In this document: one piece after another, positions 1 through 7,028 of the stretch | Numbering within the stretch: the stretch's first letter is position 1 | How the letters are laid out: every line of letters begins with the position of its first letter | Origin: an uncultured Lachnospiraceae bacterium | GTDB lineage: Bacteria; Bacillota_A; Clostridia; Lachnospirales; Lachnospiraceae | Direction of reading: 5' to 3' | NCBI GenBank assembly: GCA_947178085.1 | Contig: CAMWWS010000045.1 | Span: 1 to 11,975, forward strand | DNA length: 11,975 nucleotides | Translations under genes and position numbers: made by a program | The notes under the pieces: generated by a model | Databases searched by the model: none | The model's input: only the letters and a program-made list of their open reading frames with translations | What the model was told of the DNA's origin: nothing

Positions 1-1033
1 ATGTTCCGCTCATTGTGACAGGCTGTTTCTTCTCATCCTGCAAATACTGCTTGGAAATATCTTGAATAAGCGCTTCATCGCTGCCTATATATCCCGGCTT
101 ATACAGGGTCACCATTTCCCTGCCATTCTCTCTTTCGTAATAACCTGTTTGCAGTTCACTCCTGATATACAGCTTCTTAAGCCTGTCCACATCAGACTTA
201 TCCACCTGATATCCCTCTATACCTTTTTCATAATATCTATCTATATATTTCCGATAGACTGCAGTAACGCCTGCCGCATATTCAGGACGCTTCATTCTAC
301 CCTCTATTTTAAAAGAATCAATCCCTGCTTCAATCAGCTTAGGAATATATTCTATCGTACACATATCTTTTAGGCTTAAGGGATATAATTCACCTGATAT
401 AGCACCCGTATCCATATCTGATACGCTATAGCTCAACCTGCATGGCTGAGCGCATCTTCCTCTGTTTCCACTCCTTCCGCCGAGAATACTGCTAAACAGA
501 CATTGACCTGAATAACAATAGCACATGGCACCATGTATGAAACATTCAAGTTCCAATCCGGTTCTTACTTTGATTATCTTTATTTCTTCAAACGATAACT
601 CTCTGGCAGGAACTATTCTTGATGCCCCAATATCTTTTAAAAAATCTGCTCCCATCGTGCCGGTAATTGTCATCTGTGTGCTGGCATGAAGCGGCATATC
701 CGGAAATGTTTCTCTAATATACTGCCAAGCACCCAAATCCTGAATAATTATTCCATCAAGTCCTGCTTCATATAAAGGTCTGACAAAGTCACAGAGTAAA
801 GAAAATTCAGTCTCTTTAACCAGTGTATTGAGCGTCAAATATATCTTTTTATAATTAAAATGTGCATAACGAAGCGCCTTGCAGATTTCCTCTTTTGTAA
901 AATTATCTGCATAAGCCCGCGCACTGAATTTATCTCCGCCCAGGTAAACGGCATCCGCTCCCGCGTTTATTGCGCCTAAAAATGCCTGATAATTGCCTGC
1001 AGGCGCTAACAACTCCACTTTTCTCATTCCCAT
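1..1033 (-). CDS. Peptidase U32 family protein (RlhA/TrhP-like), C-terminus beyond the window
   Basis: This is the N-terminal 344 codons of a U32-family protein; the rest lies off the left edge. It opens with VELLAPAGNYQAF and AGADAVYLGG, followed by LHASTQ (residues 116-120) and the U32 signature ECFIHGAMCYCYSGQC (163-178). Cysteines 171, 178, 194 and 225 have the spacing expected of the Fe-S ligands of this family. Despite the peptidase name, characterised relatives (RlhA, TrhP, UbiU/V) are Fe-S proteins for prephenate-dependent RNA hydroxylation or ubiquinone hydroxylation, so an RNA-modifying role is likely here. The sequence still continues at residue 344, after the core, which fits the long form with an extra C-terminal domain, but I cannot see it. 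I chose ATG 1033 because AGAAGG lies six bases upstream; in-frame ATGs at 1039 and 1027 are spaced less well. It is last in the ruvAB-zapA unit, after a hairpin. Confidence 0.93.
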   Translation of the reverse strand, partial: MGMRKVELLAPAGNYQAFLGAINAGADAVYLGGDKFSARAYADNFTKEEICKALRYAHFNYKKIYLTLNTLVKETEFSLLCDFVRPLYEAGLDGIIIQDLGAWQYIRETFPDMPLHASTQMTITGTMGADFLKDIGASRIVPARELSFEEIKIIKVRTGLELECFIHGAMCYCYSGQCLFSSILGGRSGNRGRCAQPCRLSYSVSDMDTGAISGELYPLSLKDMCTIEYIPKLIEAGIDSFKIEGRMKRPEYAAGVTAVYRKYIDRYYEKGIEGYQVDKSDVDRLKKLYIRSELQTGYYERENGREMVTLYKPGYIGSDEALIQDISKQYLQDEKKQPVTMSGT

Positions 1034-1073
1034 ATACATCCTTCTGGCCAAGCCTAAAATACAAGGCAGCGTA

Positions 1074-1105
1074 AGAAATAAAAGGCTGCCTTAAAAAGAC
1101 AGCCT
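1074..1105 (-). terminator. Rho-independent terminator or attenuator between zapA and the U32 gene
   Basis: On the minus strand an 8-bp stem (AGGCTGTC with GGCAGCCT, one G-U pair) closes a 7-base loop and is followed by TTTTATTT. It begins six bases after the zapA stop. No promoter is evident between it and the U32 gene, so it more likely reduces read-through than stops it completely. The 3' arm can alternatively pair with GCTGCCTT at 1063-1070. Confidence 0.75.
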
Positions 1106-1110
1106 GACGT

Positions 1111-1521
1111 CTACTTCTTTTTCAATTCCGATAATTCCGTTTCCAAGCGAACTACTTTTTTAGCATTTTCATTTGCTTCTGCCTGAAGATTCTTAACATT
1201 TTTCTCCGTATTTTCAAGCTTAATCTGAGATGCAATCAGTTCATGCTTTAAGTCATACAGTTCCTTTTCCTTATTTTTTAAATCTTCTTCCAAAAGGGCT
1301 ATCTGCTGTTTCGCCTTAAAATAGTCATCTGCTATATTCAACTGTAGCAGCACGTTCTGGGTGTCTAACGGCTGTCTTCTAAAGCTTTCAACCTTACCAT
1401 ATTCAGCCACTTTATTATTAATATATAAAGCAACCTTCTGCAGGTACTCTTCACTTTCATAACCGCTCAAAGTAAAGACCTTACCACCGATAATGACTTC
1501 AGTATCTGTTTTTGTTGACAT
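1111..1521 (-). CDS. zapA: Cell division protein ZapA
   Basis: ZapA binds FtsZ protofilaments and promotes Z-ring assembly at midcell. The 136-residue product has the family's N-terminal domain: VIIGGKVFTLSG (residues 9-20), a helix with YLQKVALYINNKVAEY, and VLLQLNIADDYFKAK (about 57-71). From about residue 72 to the end it is one long charged coiled coil (LLEEDLKNKEKELYDLKHEL and onward) ending in LSELKKK, the tail used for dimer and tetramer assembly. It is longer than the roughly 85-110 residues of compact ZapAs; extended coiled coils are common in clostridia. ATG 1521 is preceded by GGGAG seven bases upstream. It follows ruvB by 96 bases and precedes the U32 gene, a common clostridial order. 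Confidence 0.92.
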   Translation of the reverse strand: MSTKTDTEVIIGGKVFTLSGYESEEYLQKVALYINNKVAEYGKVESFRRQPLDTQNVLLQLNIADDYFKAKQQIALLEEDLKNKEKELYDLKHELIASQIKLENTEKNVKNLQAEANENAKKVVRLETELSELKKK

Positions 1522-1617
1522 TAGACTTCTCCCTTCGCCAAATAGAAAGCCCGCATCACATTTCTCTATAGTGTTTATTTCGACAATGCATAGTCTATTT
1601 ATTTTATTATATATATC

Positions 1618-2616
1618 TTATGAAGGAATTTCAAGTCCTAAATGATGATATGCCATATCGGTAACTACCCTGCCGCGCGGAGTCCTGTTTAATAAGCCGT
1701 TTTTCAATAGATACGGTTCATATACATCCTCTAAAGTTCCTGCATCTTCTCCTATAGCTGCCGCTAATGTATCTAACCCTGCGGGACCACCCTGAAATTT
1801 ATTAATAAGCGTAAGTAAAATATTTCTGTCAATATGATCAAGTCCAAGCTTATCCACTTCCAATAAGTCTAAGGCAGTATTTGCCACTTCTTCAGTGATA
1901 ATTCCGTCATATTTTACCTGCGCGAAATCGCGGACGCGTTTGAGAATGCGATTTGCAAGCCTTGGTGTGCCCCGACTTCTTCTAGCAAGCTCCAAAGCTC
2001 CCTTTTCCTCGATAGTAACCCCAAGTATTCTGGCAGAATGCAGGATTATCAGTTTAAGTTCCTCAACCGAATAAAATTCCAAATGATGAATTACCCCAAA
2101 CCTGTCCCTAAGCGGTGCACTCAAAAGACCTGCTCTTGTCGTCGCTCCGACTAATGTAAAATGCGGCAATTCCAAACGAATGGACCTAGCCGTAGCGCCC
2201 TTCCCAATCATAATGTCTATGACATAATCTTCCATCGCAGGATAAAGAACTTCTTCCACCTGTCTGTTCAGCCTGTGAATCTCGTCTACGAACAGCAAAT
2301 CACCTTCCTGAAGATTATTAAGAATAGCAGCCATTTCTCCCGGCTTTTCTATCGCCGGACCACTTGTGACCTTCATATTTACGCCCATTTCATTAGCGAT
2401 AATGCCCGCCAGTGTCGTCTTGCCAAGCCCGGGAGGTCCGTAGAACAAAACATGATCTAATGCATCATTCCGCCGCTTAGCAGCCTCAATATATATTTTA
2501 AGATTTTCCTTAATCTTTGATTGACCAATATAGTCATCTAAAGACTGTGGTCTTAACGAGCCTTCTATTTTAATATCTTCTTCAATCAGGTTTGTTTCGA
2601 TTACTCTGTTCGCCAT
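1618..2616 (-). CDS. ruvB: Holliday junction branch migration DNA helicase RuvB
   Basis: RuvB is the AAA+ ATPase that, as hexameric rings loaded by RuvA, drives branch migration of Holliday junctions during recombinational repair. The 332-residue protein has the normal length. It shows Walker A GPPGLGKT (60-67), Walker B LLFVDEIH (107-114), sensor GATTRAG (157-163), arginine finger R170 in the PLRDRFG segment, and the C-terminal winged helix with [16 protein letters not shown]. All expected catalytic residues are present. ATG 2616 gives the family N-terminus, but the nearest Shine-Dalgarno-like run (AAGGGG) lies about 14 bases upstream, unusually far, and no in-frame start lies closer. It follows ruvA by 75 bases. 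No ruvC is in the window. Confidence 0.97.
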   Translation of the reverse strand: MANRVIETNLIEEDIKIEGSLRPQSLDDYIGQSKIKENLKIYIEAAKRRNDALDHVLFYGPPGLGKTTLAGIIANEMGVNMKVTSGPAIEKPGEMAAILNNLQEGDLLFVDEIHRLNRQVEEVLYPAMEDYVIDIMIGKGATARSIRLELPHFTLVGATTRAGLLSAPLRDRFGVIHHLEFYSVEELKLIILHSARILGVTIEEKGALELARRSRGTPRLANRILKRVRDFAQVKYDGIITEEVANTALDLLEVDKLGLDHIDRNILLTLINKFQGGPAGLDTLAAAIGEDAGTLEDVYEPYLLKNGLLNRTPRGRVVTDMAYHHLGLEIPS

Positions 2617-2660
2617 TTTATCAGATTTATCCCCTTCTTATCCTACGGTTTCGTATGACA

Positions 2661-2685
2661 TTAGAATACATAGTCTTAGAATACA
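2661..2685. repeat. 10-bp direct repeat between ruvA and ruvB
   Basis: TTAGAATACA occurs twice, at 2661-2670 and 2676-2685, a period of 15 bases, inside the 75-base ruvA-ruvB gap. It is AT-rich and may be chance. No function is assigned. Confidence 0.5.
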
Positions 2686-2691
2686 CAGTAT

Positions 2692-3300
2692 TTAAAATAT
2701 ATACTTCAGCGCCGATTTTAAGATTTCTTCGACGCTGCTATCCTCTGTTACTGTTACCTGCTTGACAGCTCTAAGTGCGTCGGAAGCAGAATAACCAAGC
2801 GCTACTAACGCCTCGATTGCTTCATTCTTTCCATTATTATTATCTTCTCCTGACAATGAAACAGTTGAAACATCATCCTTCGGAGCTAAAGCCTCATCTA
2901 AGGAAACCTTGTCCTTTAAATCCAAGATCACACGTTCAGCAGTCTTTGCGCCTATTCCCGGAGCTTTGGAAATTGCTTTTGCATCCCCAGAGATAATCGC
3001 AAACCGCAGTTCATCTGCACTCATGATCGAAAGTATTGCAAGTCCGCCTTTCGGACCGATACCATTTACCGTAATCAGCTTCTTAAATATATTCAGATCA
3101 TCCCTCGTCAGAAATCCGTATAAACTAAAAGAATCCTCTCTGACAAGTGTGTATGTATATATTTTTACGAAACTGCCAATTCCCTGCAAAGCATTTACAG
3201 TTCTTGCAGATACTTTGATATTATATCCAACCTGGTTTACTTCCAAAACCAGGTTATCTTCTGTAATTTCTTCTATCGTTCCCTTTAAATAGGCGTACAT
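2692..3300 (-). CDS. ruvA: Holliday junction branch migration protein RuvA
   Basis: RuvA binds the four-way junction as a tetramer and loads RuvB. The 202-residue product has the N-terminal OB fold starting MYAYLKGTIEEI and including VGYNIKVS (24-31). Two helix-hairpin-helix motifs follow, VNGIGPKGGLAIL (78-90) and APGIGAKTAERVI (113-125). An acidic, Asn-rich flexible linker spans about 137-158, and the C-terminal RuvB-contacting domain has EAIEALVALGYSASDALRAV (160-179). Length and domain order are normal. ATG 3300 is preceded by a purine-rich GAGGGAG site four bases away. It starts 49 bases after the Gx transporter gene; TATAAA within that gap could be a weak internal -10, but no good -35 accompanies it. 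Confidence 0.97.
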   Translation of the reverse strand: MYAYLKGTIEEITEDNLVLEVNQVGYNIKVSARTVNALQGIGSFVKIYTYTLVREDSFSLYGFLTRDDLNIFKKLITVNGIGPKGGLAILSIMSADELRFAIISGDAKAISKAPGIGAKTAERVILDLKDKVSLDEALAPKDDVSTVSLSGEDNNNGKNEAIEALVALGYSASDALRAVKQVTVTEDSSVEEILKSALKYIF

Positions 3301-3349
3301 ATTCTCCCTCTCTTTTTATTTTATAAGAAATTGCGCCTCAGTAAAAATT

Positions 3350-3844
3350 TTATTCCATCTTGTCAACCGGAATATACATTATGACACGCGCGCTTACAAT
3401 CCCGACTAAAAAGCCTGTCACAGCTCCCGCAATCAGCAAAAACGGCAGATAAAACGCCGGGGCAAATGTCTCCACAACAAATATGGCGATAAGTATCTGT
3501 CCGATATTATGAGAAACTCCGCCGCTTATGCTGACTCCGATAATTGAAAATATGCCTGTTTTTCGCACAATAGCCATCACACAAAAACTAAAGATTGCGC
3601 CAGCCAGAGCATATAGAATCGAATATAAATTTCCAAATAAGAAGCCTGTAAGCAGAATACGCAGCAAATTTACAGATAATGCTTCCTTTTTGCCATATGA
3701 GTACAGCAAAAGGACTACCACTAGATTCGGCAGCCCCAACTTAACTCCGGGTATTCCGATGGCAAGCGGAAGAATGGATTCTATATAAGATAAAATCATG
3801 GATATCGCCAATAAAAAACCAAGCAAAACAGTCTTTTTCTTCAT
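3350..3844 (-). CDS. Gx transporter family / heptaprenyl diphosphate synthase component I-like membrane protein
   Basis: A small, very hydrophobic membrane protein of 164 residues with about five membrane segments. It shows conserved motifs of this family: GIPGVKLGLPN (30-40), VNLLRILLTGF (58-68) and GGVSHNIGQ (108-116). Databases name it either Gx transporter or heptaprenyl diphosphate synthase component I. The topology resembles the substrate-binding (S) components of ECF transporters, so a transport role or a part in quinone or isoprenoid side-chain supply are both possible; the sequence does not decide. The start is ATG 3844, whose A is the last base of the upstream TGA (TGATG), with GGAG ten bases before it. 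An in-frame TTG at 3847 would add one residue. It is translationally coupled to the NusG domain II gene, its usual partner. Confidence 0.88.
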   Translation of the reverse strand: MKKKTVLLGFLLAISMILSYIESILPLAIGIPGVKLGLPNLVVVLLLYSYGKKEALSVNLLRILLTGFLFGNLYSILYALAGAIFSFCVMAIVRKTGIFSIIGVSISGGVSHNIGQILIAIFVVETFAPAFYLPFLLIAGAVTGFLVGIVSARVIMYIPVDKME

Positions 3845-4299
3845 CAATATGCCACTCCATCCAACTTGCTTCCTTCATCATTTATGATTTCAATGACAGT
3901 CTTATGTGGCAGGCAGATAATGCTTTCACCTGTTGCGTATATAGCGCTATGATGCACGCAAATTTGGTCCGGACAACTGCTTTCAATCATCCTTACTTCC
4001 CCATTCTGACATAAAAGTACATTATAATCTTCTGAGTGATACTGTATATTCAGCCATTCCTCTTCCGACAATTCCACTATGTCATATATAGGCTGAGTTT
4101 CATCATATGAAAGCGATATACTTTCTGTCAGCAGATAGTATTTATCTTCTGACTGCGACAACGGAATCTGCATAATAATCATACCATCATATGATACGTT
4201 GGCATAGCTTCCCTCAATACGGGTCAGACGAAAAACAAGTAAGCTAATCAAAGCGATTGTTAAAATCGCGGATATCAGCAATATATCTGCTTTGGTCAT
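3844..4299 (-). CDS. NusG domain II-containing membrane-anchored protein
   Basis: From ATG 4299 the product has 151 residues. An N-terminal membrane anchor (about 6-25, ILLISAILTIALISLLVFRL) precedes an extracytoplasmic NusG domain II. The conserved motif is SCPDQICVHH (108-117), followed by ICLPHKTVIEI (128-138); C109, C114, H117, C129 and H132 are candidate metal or disulfide residues. Function is unknown; the family is found beside Gx-type transporters, as here. Longer in-frame starts exist at TTG 4350, ATG 4341 and ATG 4323, but a near-consensus promoter at 4322-4350 predicts transcription starting near 4315, after all of them, which leaves ATG 4299. Its Shine-Dalgarno sequence is poor (AAAAAG), so if the promoter is inactive the ATG 4323 form remains possible. 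Confidence 0.85.
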   Translation of the reverse strand: MTKADILLISAILTIALISLLVFRLTRIEGSYANVSYDGMIIMQIPLSQSEDKYYLLTESISLSYDETQPIYDIVELSEEEWLNIQYHSEDYNVLLCQNGEVRMIESSCPDQICVHHSAIYATGESIICLPHKTVIEIINDEGSKLDGVAY

Positions 4300-4321
4300 A
4301 AAATGCTTTTTATCTGATGAC

Positions 4322-4350
4322 ATTATACCACAATCGAACATATGTTTCAA
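4322..4350 (-). promoter_or_regulatory. SigA-type promoter (extended -10) overlapping the hflC stop
   Basis: On the minus strand TTGAAA (4350-4345), a 17-base spacer and TATAAT (4327-4322) form a near-perfect housekeeping promoter. TGG before the -10 adds the extended -10 TG. The -35 overlaps the hflC TGA stop. Transcription should start near 4315 and drive the NusG_II-Gx-ruvA-ruvB-zapA-U32 unit independently of hflKC. Confidence 0.8.
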
Positions 4351-5429
4351 TACTGCCCGTTAAAAATCTGCGCAATCGGAGAATCGTCGGAAAGAATGAC
4401 TGTCTTATTATTTCCGTTCATGCTTGCTTCCAAGGCGTCTAACGCCCTGACAAATGAATAAAAATCTGCCTTATCAGGATCCGAATATGCGTCGGAAAGT
4501 ATTCTCATGTATTCCGCTTCACCCTCGGCGATTATTGCTTCTGCCTGCGCCTGCGCATTGGATATCATGATTGAAACCTCTTTATCCGTGGTATTCTCTA
4601 TGATTTTCGCCTGGGATTTTCCCTCCGCCGTATACTGTGCCGCAATATTCTCACGCTCTGATATCATTCTGGTATAAACAGCCTGCTTATTATCATCAGG
4701 CAAATCCAATTTTTTCACTTCCACCGTCACAATATCAATTCCATACTGTTCCTCTACATTAGCTATCTGATCCATGATTTCTTCCGTTAAAGATTTGATT
4801 TCAATAACTTCTTTTTCCGACGGAAGTTCCATATCATTATTTACGACATCAGTATCCGTCTGATCCACCATGATAGTCATTTTACCGTCGCGGCTTACAA
4901 TAACCTCATCCTGCGTCATGTTTGAAATCGTATTTTTAGTAGCATTATATACTATCGTATCTATACGCCTCTCCGCATTGGCAACAGAACCGCTTAAGGT
5001 CTGTGCAAATTTCAAAGGATCTGTGACTCTCCATAAGACATAACTGTCTACAATCATAGATTTTTTATCTGAAGTAATAACATCCGAGGCCGGTAAATCA
5101 TATAACAGAAGCTCCTTGGGAACTATATCTACCGTTTCAATAAACGGCACTTTAAAGCTGAGTCCCGATTGAGAAATTACCCTCTGTACCTTTCCGAACT
5201 GCCTGACAAGCTTATACTGGTTCTCTTTTGTAACAACCATACTGTTAGAGCCGACAACAATAAGAGCAAGGACAATGAATAATACTACAAATCCAATATA
5301 AGATTTTTTACCTTTCCCTGAACCCTTTTTTGTACCGTTGGAATTATATCTTTCATATGCTCCAAATTCAGGATTCGCACCTGCATTGGACTGGTTTGAC
5401 TGGTTAAACTGATTCTGATTATATATCAT
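4347..5429 (-). CDS. hflC: Membrane SPFH/band 7 protein HflC
   Basis: HflC forms with HflK a large membrane SPFH assembly that in E. coli surrounds and modulates the FtsH protease. The 360-residue protein has a 43-residue Asn/Gln-rich, then Gly/Lys-rich cytoplasmic tail and one membrane segment (about 44-61). The SPFH domain follows, with VRQFGKVQRVISQSGLSFKV (75-93), DVITSDKKSM and VLWRVTDPLKF. A helical stretch with repeated Ala, Gln and Glu (AQAQAEAIIAEGEAEYMRIL) precedes the C-terminal FVRALDALEASM typical of HflC. ATG 5429 is preceded by GGAGG at nine bases; that site lies within the last codons of hflK, so the two genes are translationally coupled. An upstream in-frame start would overlap hflK by 68 bases and is unlikely. 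No ftsH is in the window. Confidence 0.9.
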   Translation of the reverse strand: MIYNQNQFNQSNQSNAGANPEFGAYERYNSNGTKKGSGKGKKSYIGFVVLFIVLALIVVGSNSMVVTKENQYKLVRQFGKVQRVISQSGLSFKVPFIETVDIVPKELLLYDLPASDVITSDKKSMIVDSYVLWRVTDPLKFAQTLSGSVANAERRIDTIVYNATKNTISNMTQDEVIVSRDGKMTIMVDQTDTDVVNNDMELPSEKEVIEIKSLTEEIMDQIANVEEQYGIDIVTVEVKKLDLPDDNKQAVYTRMISERENIAAQYTAEGKSQAKIIENTTDKEVSIMISNAQAQAEAIIAEGEAEYMRILSDAYSDPDKADFYSFVRALDALEASMNGNNKTVILSDDSPIAQIFNGQY

Positions 5430-5433
5430 ATGC

Positions 5434-6444
5434 TTATTCCTCCCCTGTAGAAACATTGGCAGAAGTATTGTCATCTGCACTGCCGCCTGTTGAATTTTCA
5501 TCCGTTACGAAACTTCCAAGCGGTAACACCGTACTTGTTGTTCCATCCGAGCTTTCAATAACAACTTTAATATCCGGCAGAACATTTTCCATTGCCTCAT
5601 AGAACATTCTCTTCTTCGTCACTTCAGGATACTTGATATACTCCTCATACATTGCGTTGAATCTTGCAACCTGACCGTTAGCTTCATTGATACGCTGCTG
5701 CTTCTGCGCTTCCGCATTCTGCAGAATCGCATCTGATTCCGCCTCGGCATTAGGTATCTGCTCATTGCGGTATTTATTTGCATTGTTAAGGGCTGTTTCC
5801 TTGCCCTGTTTCGCCGTCTCTACCTCTTTAAAAGCATTACTTACTTCATTCGTAGGCGGCTCAGCATCCTGAATGGTAATGTTTACAAGCTGAATTCCTA
5901 TATCATAAGAATCTAATTTATCCAATATCATCTGTTTGATATTCGCCTGGATTTCATTTTTTCCGGTCGTCAGTACACTGTCTACTTTGTATGAGCCAAT
6001 TGTCGTCCTGATACAGTTTTGTGCTATATTTTTCAGTATCTCTTCAGGATTTTCGGAAGCATACAAAGCTTTGACCGGGTCGGTCACTCGGTATTCGGCA
6101 TAAAAATCTACATTGATAAAATTATAATCCGAAGTAATCATTACCGCATCTGAATCATCACCGCTACCGTCAATACTATATCCTATAGAAAAACCTTTAA
6201 TAGTGGTATTTACCTTGGTTACAGTCTGAATAAACGGAATCTTAAAATGGAGACCCGGCGTCGTCACCGCTTTCGGCTCGCCAAAAGTACACACTACCGC
6301 CTGTTCTTCTTCCTGAATTGTATAATACGAGTTTCCTACAACTATCAGTGCAAACACTATTATTATGACAAGTGCAGCCACGAATGCAGACTTTCCTTTG
6401 TCTACATTTCTTTTCATGGGATTAACCCTGTTTCCTCCAATCAT
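5434..6444 (-). CDS. hflK: Membrane SPFH/band 7 protein HflK
   Basis: Partner of HflC in the HflKC membrane complex. The 336-residue protein has a short cytoplasmic N-terminus, one membrane segment (about 19-38, AFVAALVIIIVFALIVVG) and an SPFH domain beginning EEEQAVVCTFGEPKAVTTPG (45-64). VDFYAEYRVTDPVKAL follows, then the HflK-type NITIQDAEPPTNEVSNAFKE segment and a long helix rich in Ala, Gln and Glu. The helix ends in RMFYEAMENVLPDIKVVIES, and a low-complexity Ser/Thr/Asn/Gly tail (about 311-336) closes the protein. The signature and the order before hflC support HflK rather than another prohibitin. ATG 6444 has an excellent AGAGGAGG seven bases upstream. It is the first gene of its unit. 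Confidence 0.9.
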   Translation of the reverse strand: MIGGNRVNPMKRNVDKGKSAFVAALVIIIVFALIVVGNSYYTIQEEEQAVVCTFGEPKAVTTPGLHFKIPFIQTVTKVNTTIKGFSIGYSIDGSGDDSDAVMITSDYNFINVDFYAEYRVTDPVKALYASENPEEILKNIAQNCIRTTIGSYKVDSVLTTGKNEIQANIKQMILDKLDSYDIGIQLVNITIQDAEPPTNEVSNAFKEVETAKQGKETALNNANKYRNEQIPNAEAESDAILQNAEAQKQQRINEANGQVARFNAMYEEYIKYPEVTKKRMFYEAMENVLPDIKVVIESSDGTTSTVLPLGSFVTDENSTGGSADDNTSANVSTGEE

Positions 6445-6512
6445 AGCTTTTCCTCCTCTGTTTTAAGCATACTAAGTCAGCAAATAGTTTATTTAGGATT
6501 TTGCTATATGAT

Positions 6513-6542
6513 ATTATATAACAAAGTCTTGGAGAATACTAA
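6513..6542 (-). promoter_or_regulatory. Candidate hflK promoter
   Basis: TATAAT lies at 6518-6513 on the minus strand, about 70 bases before the hflK start. The matching -35 is poor: TTAGTA at an 18-base spacer is the best fit. Position and -10 quality support it, but the assignment is tentative. Confidence 0.4.
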
Positions 6543-6577
6543 TAAAAAAATGGTAAATTCTTTATTAATAACTGGGG

Positions 6578-6740
6578 TTTTCAAGACGGACGTAGGACAA
6601 TAAAGACAAATCAACGCAGGCACGCTCTCGCTACGGTTCAGCCACAGCGGTACTAAGCTCGAAAGGACCTCGCTAAGTACCGGTGGCTTCACAGTACCTG
6701 CTTATGATATTGTCTATATTGTCCTACTACGTTTTGAAAA
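6578..6740. repeat. 163-bp imperfect palindromic element (MITE/REP-like or structured RNA)
   Basis: The element is a set of nested inverted repeats. The outermost arms are 6578-6588 and 6730-6740 (10 of 11 match). The main arms are 6592-6609 and 6710-6727 (17 of 18 match, beginning GTAGGACAATA). Inside are GCAGG at 6616-6620 with CCTGC at 6697-6701, and GCCAC-CGGTACTAAGC at 6641-6658 with 6672-6687, leaving a 13-base tip at 6659-6671. There is no T-run after either end, so it is not a standard terminator, and no transposase is nearby. It lies between the small lipoprotein gene stop and the hflK promoter. A non-autonomous mobile element, a REP-like palindrome or a structured RNA are all possible. 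A 62-codon open frame that overlaps it is probably not a gene. Confidence 0.8.
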
Positions 6741-6755
6741 AGAAAAGTTTAATGA

Positions 6756-7010
6756 TCAGAGTTTGACCAACATCGGTTGGATAGTAAATGTTATTTCAAA
6801 GCCACAAATTTTACATGTATAAGTATCTGTTCTCCATGTTCCATCACTCATTTCATAATACTTAACCATAGTGACTAACTCATCATCCTCAAAAGCCAGT
6901 TCCGGGTCAGTAACCTCATAAGTTTTAATCACTGATGGTTCTTTTTGAGAACATCCAAACAAGCTAAGTAACGTAAACGTAATCATAATCATTCTTATTA
7001 TTTTTTTCAT
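6756..7010 (-). CDS. Very small predicted lipoprotein with a C-terminal CxxC
   Basis: The 84-residue product starts with a lipoprotein signal: MKKIIRM, a hydrophobic core and lipobox LFGC with the modified cysteine at residue 20. It would be exported and lipid-anchored. The mature part is acidic at first (PELAFEDDELV), then has YYEMSDGTW (51-59) and CKICG (66-70), ending 14 residues later. The YEMSDGTW segment resembles, from memory, longer clostridial lipoproteins, so this may be a shortened version; the CxxC might instead be a metal- or redox-binding pair. ATG 7010 has AGGGTG eight bases upstream. It starts 18 bases after the PHP gene and is probably co-transcribed. It ends 15 bases before the palindromic element. 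Function unknown. Confidence 0.65.
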   Translation of the reverse strand: MKKIIRMIMITFTLLSLFGCSQKEPSVIKTYEVTDPELAFEDDELVTMVKYYEMSDGTWRTDTYTCKICGFEITFTIQPMLVKL

Positions 7011-7028
7011 AGATTCTTCACCCTATAG

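Larger units (their letters stand above)
6445..6755. other. Intergenic region upstream of hflK
   Basis: This 311-base stretch holds no convincing gene. From the hflK side it contains the Shine-Dalgarno and leader (6445-6512), a candidate promoter (6513-6542), a short AT-rich spacer with a run of seven T on the minus strand (6543-6577), the 163-bp palindrome (6578-6740) and 15 bases to the lipoprotein gene stop. Confidence 0.8.

Noticed and set aside
62..373. 103-codon plus-strand open frame
   Set aside because: It is antisense to the U32 gene, which has an uninterrupted frame with conserved cysteines.
1522..1617. Promoter or terminator in the ruvB-zapA gap
   Set aside because: TATAGA is present but no -35 fits at normal spacing, and no stem followed by a T-run is visible.
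3301..3349. Promoter in the Gx-ruvA gap (TATAAA)
   Set aside because: The best -35 at 16-18 bases has only about half the consensus bases, and the gap is AT-rich, so the hexamer can arise by chance.
6504..6692. 62-codon minus-strand open frame before hflK
   Set aside because: It starts inside the palindrome, crosses the candidate hflK promoter, has no ribosome binding site and no recognisable sequence.
6578..6740. Ordinary bidirectional terminator
   Set aside because: Neither end of the palindrome is followed by a T-run on its own strand, and the structure is far longer than a terminator.
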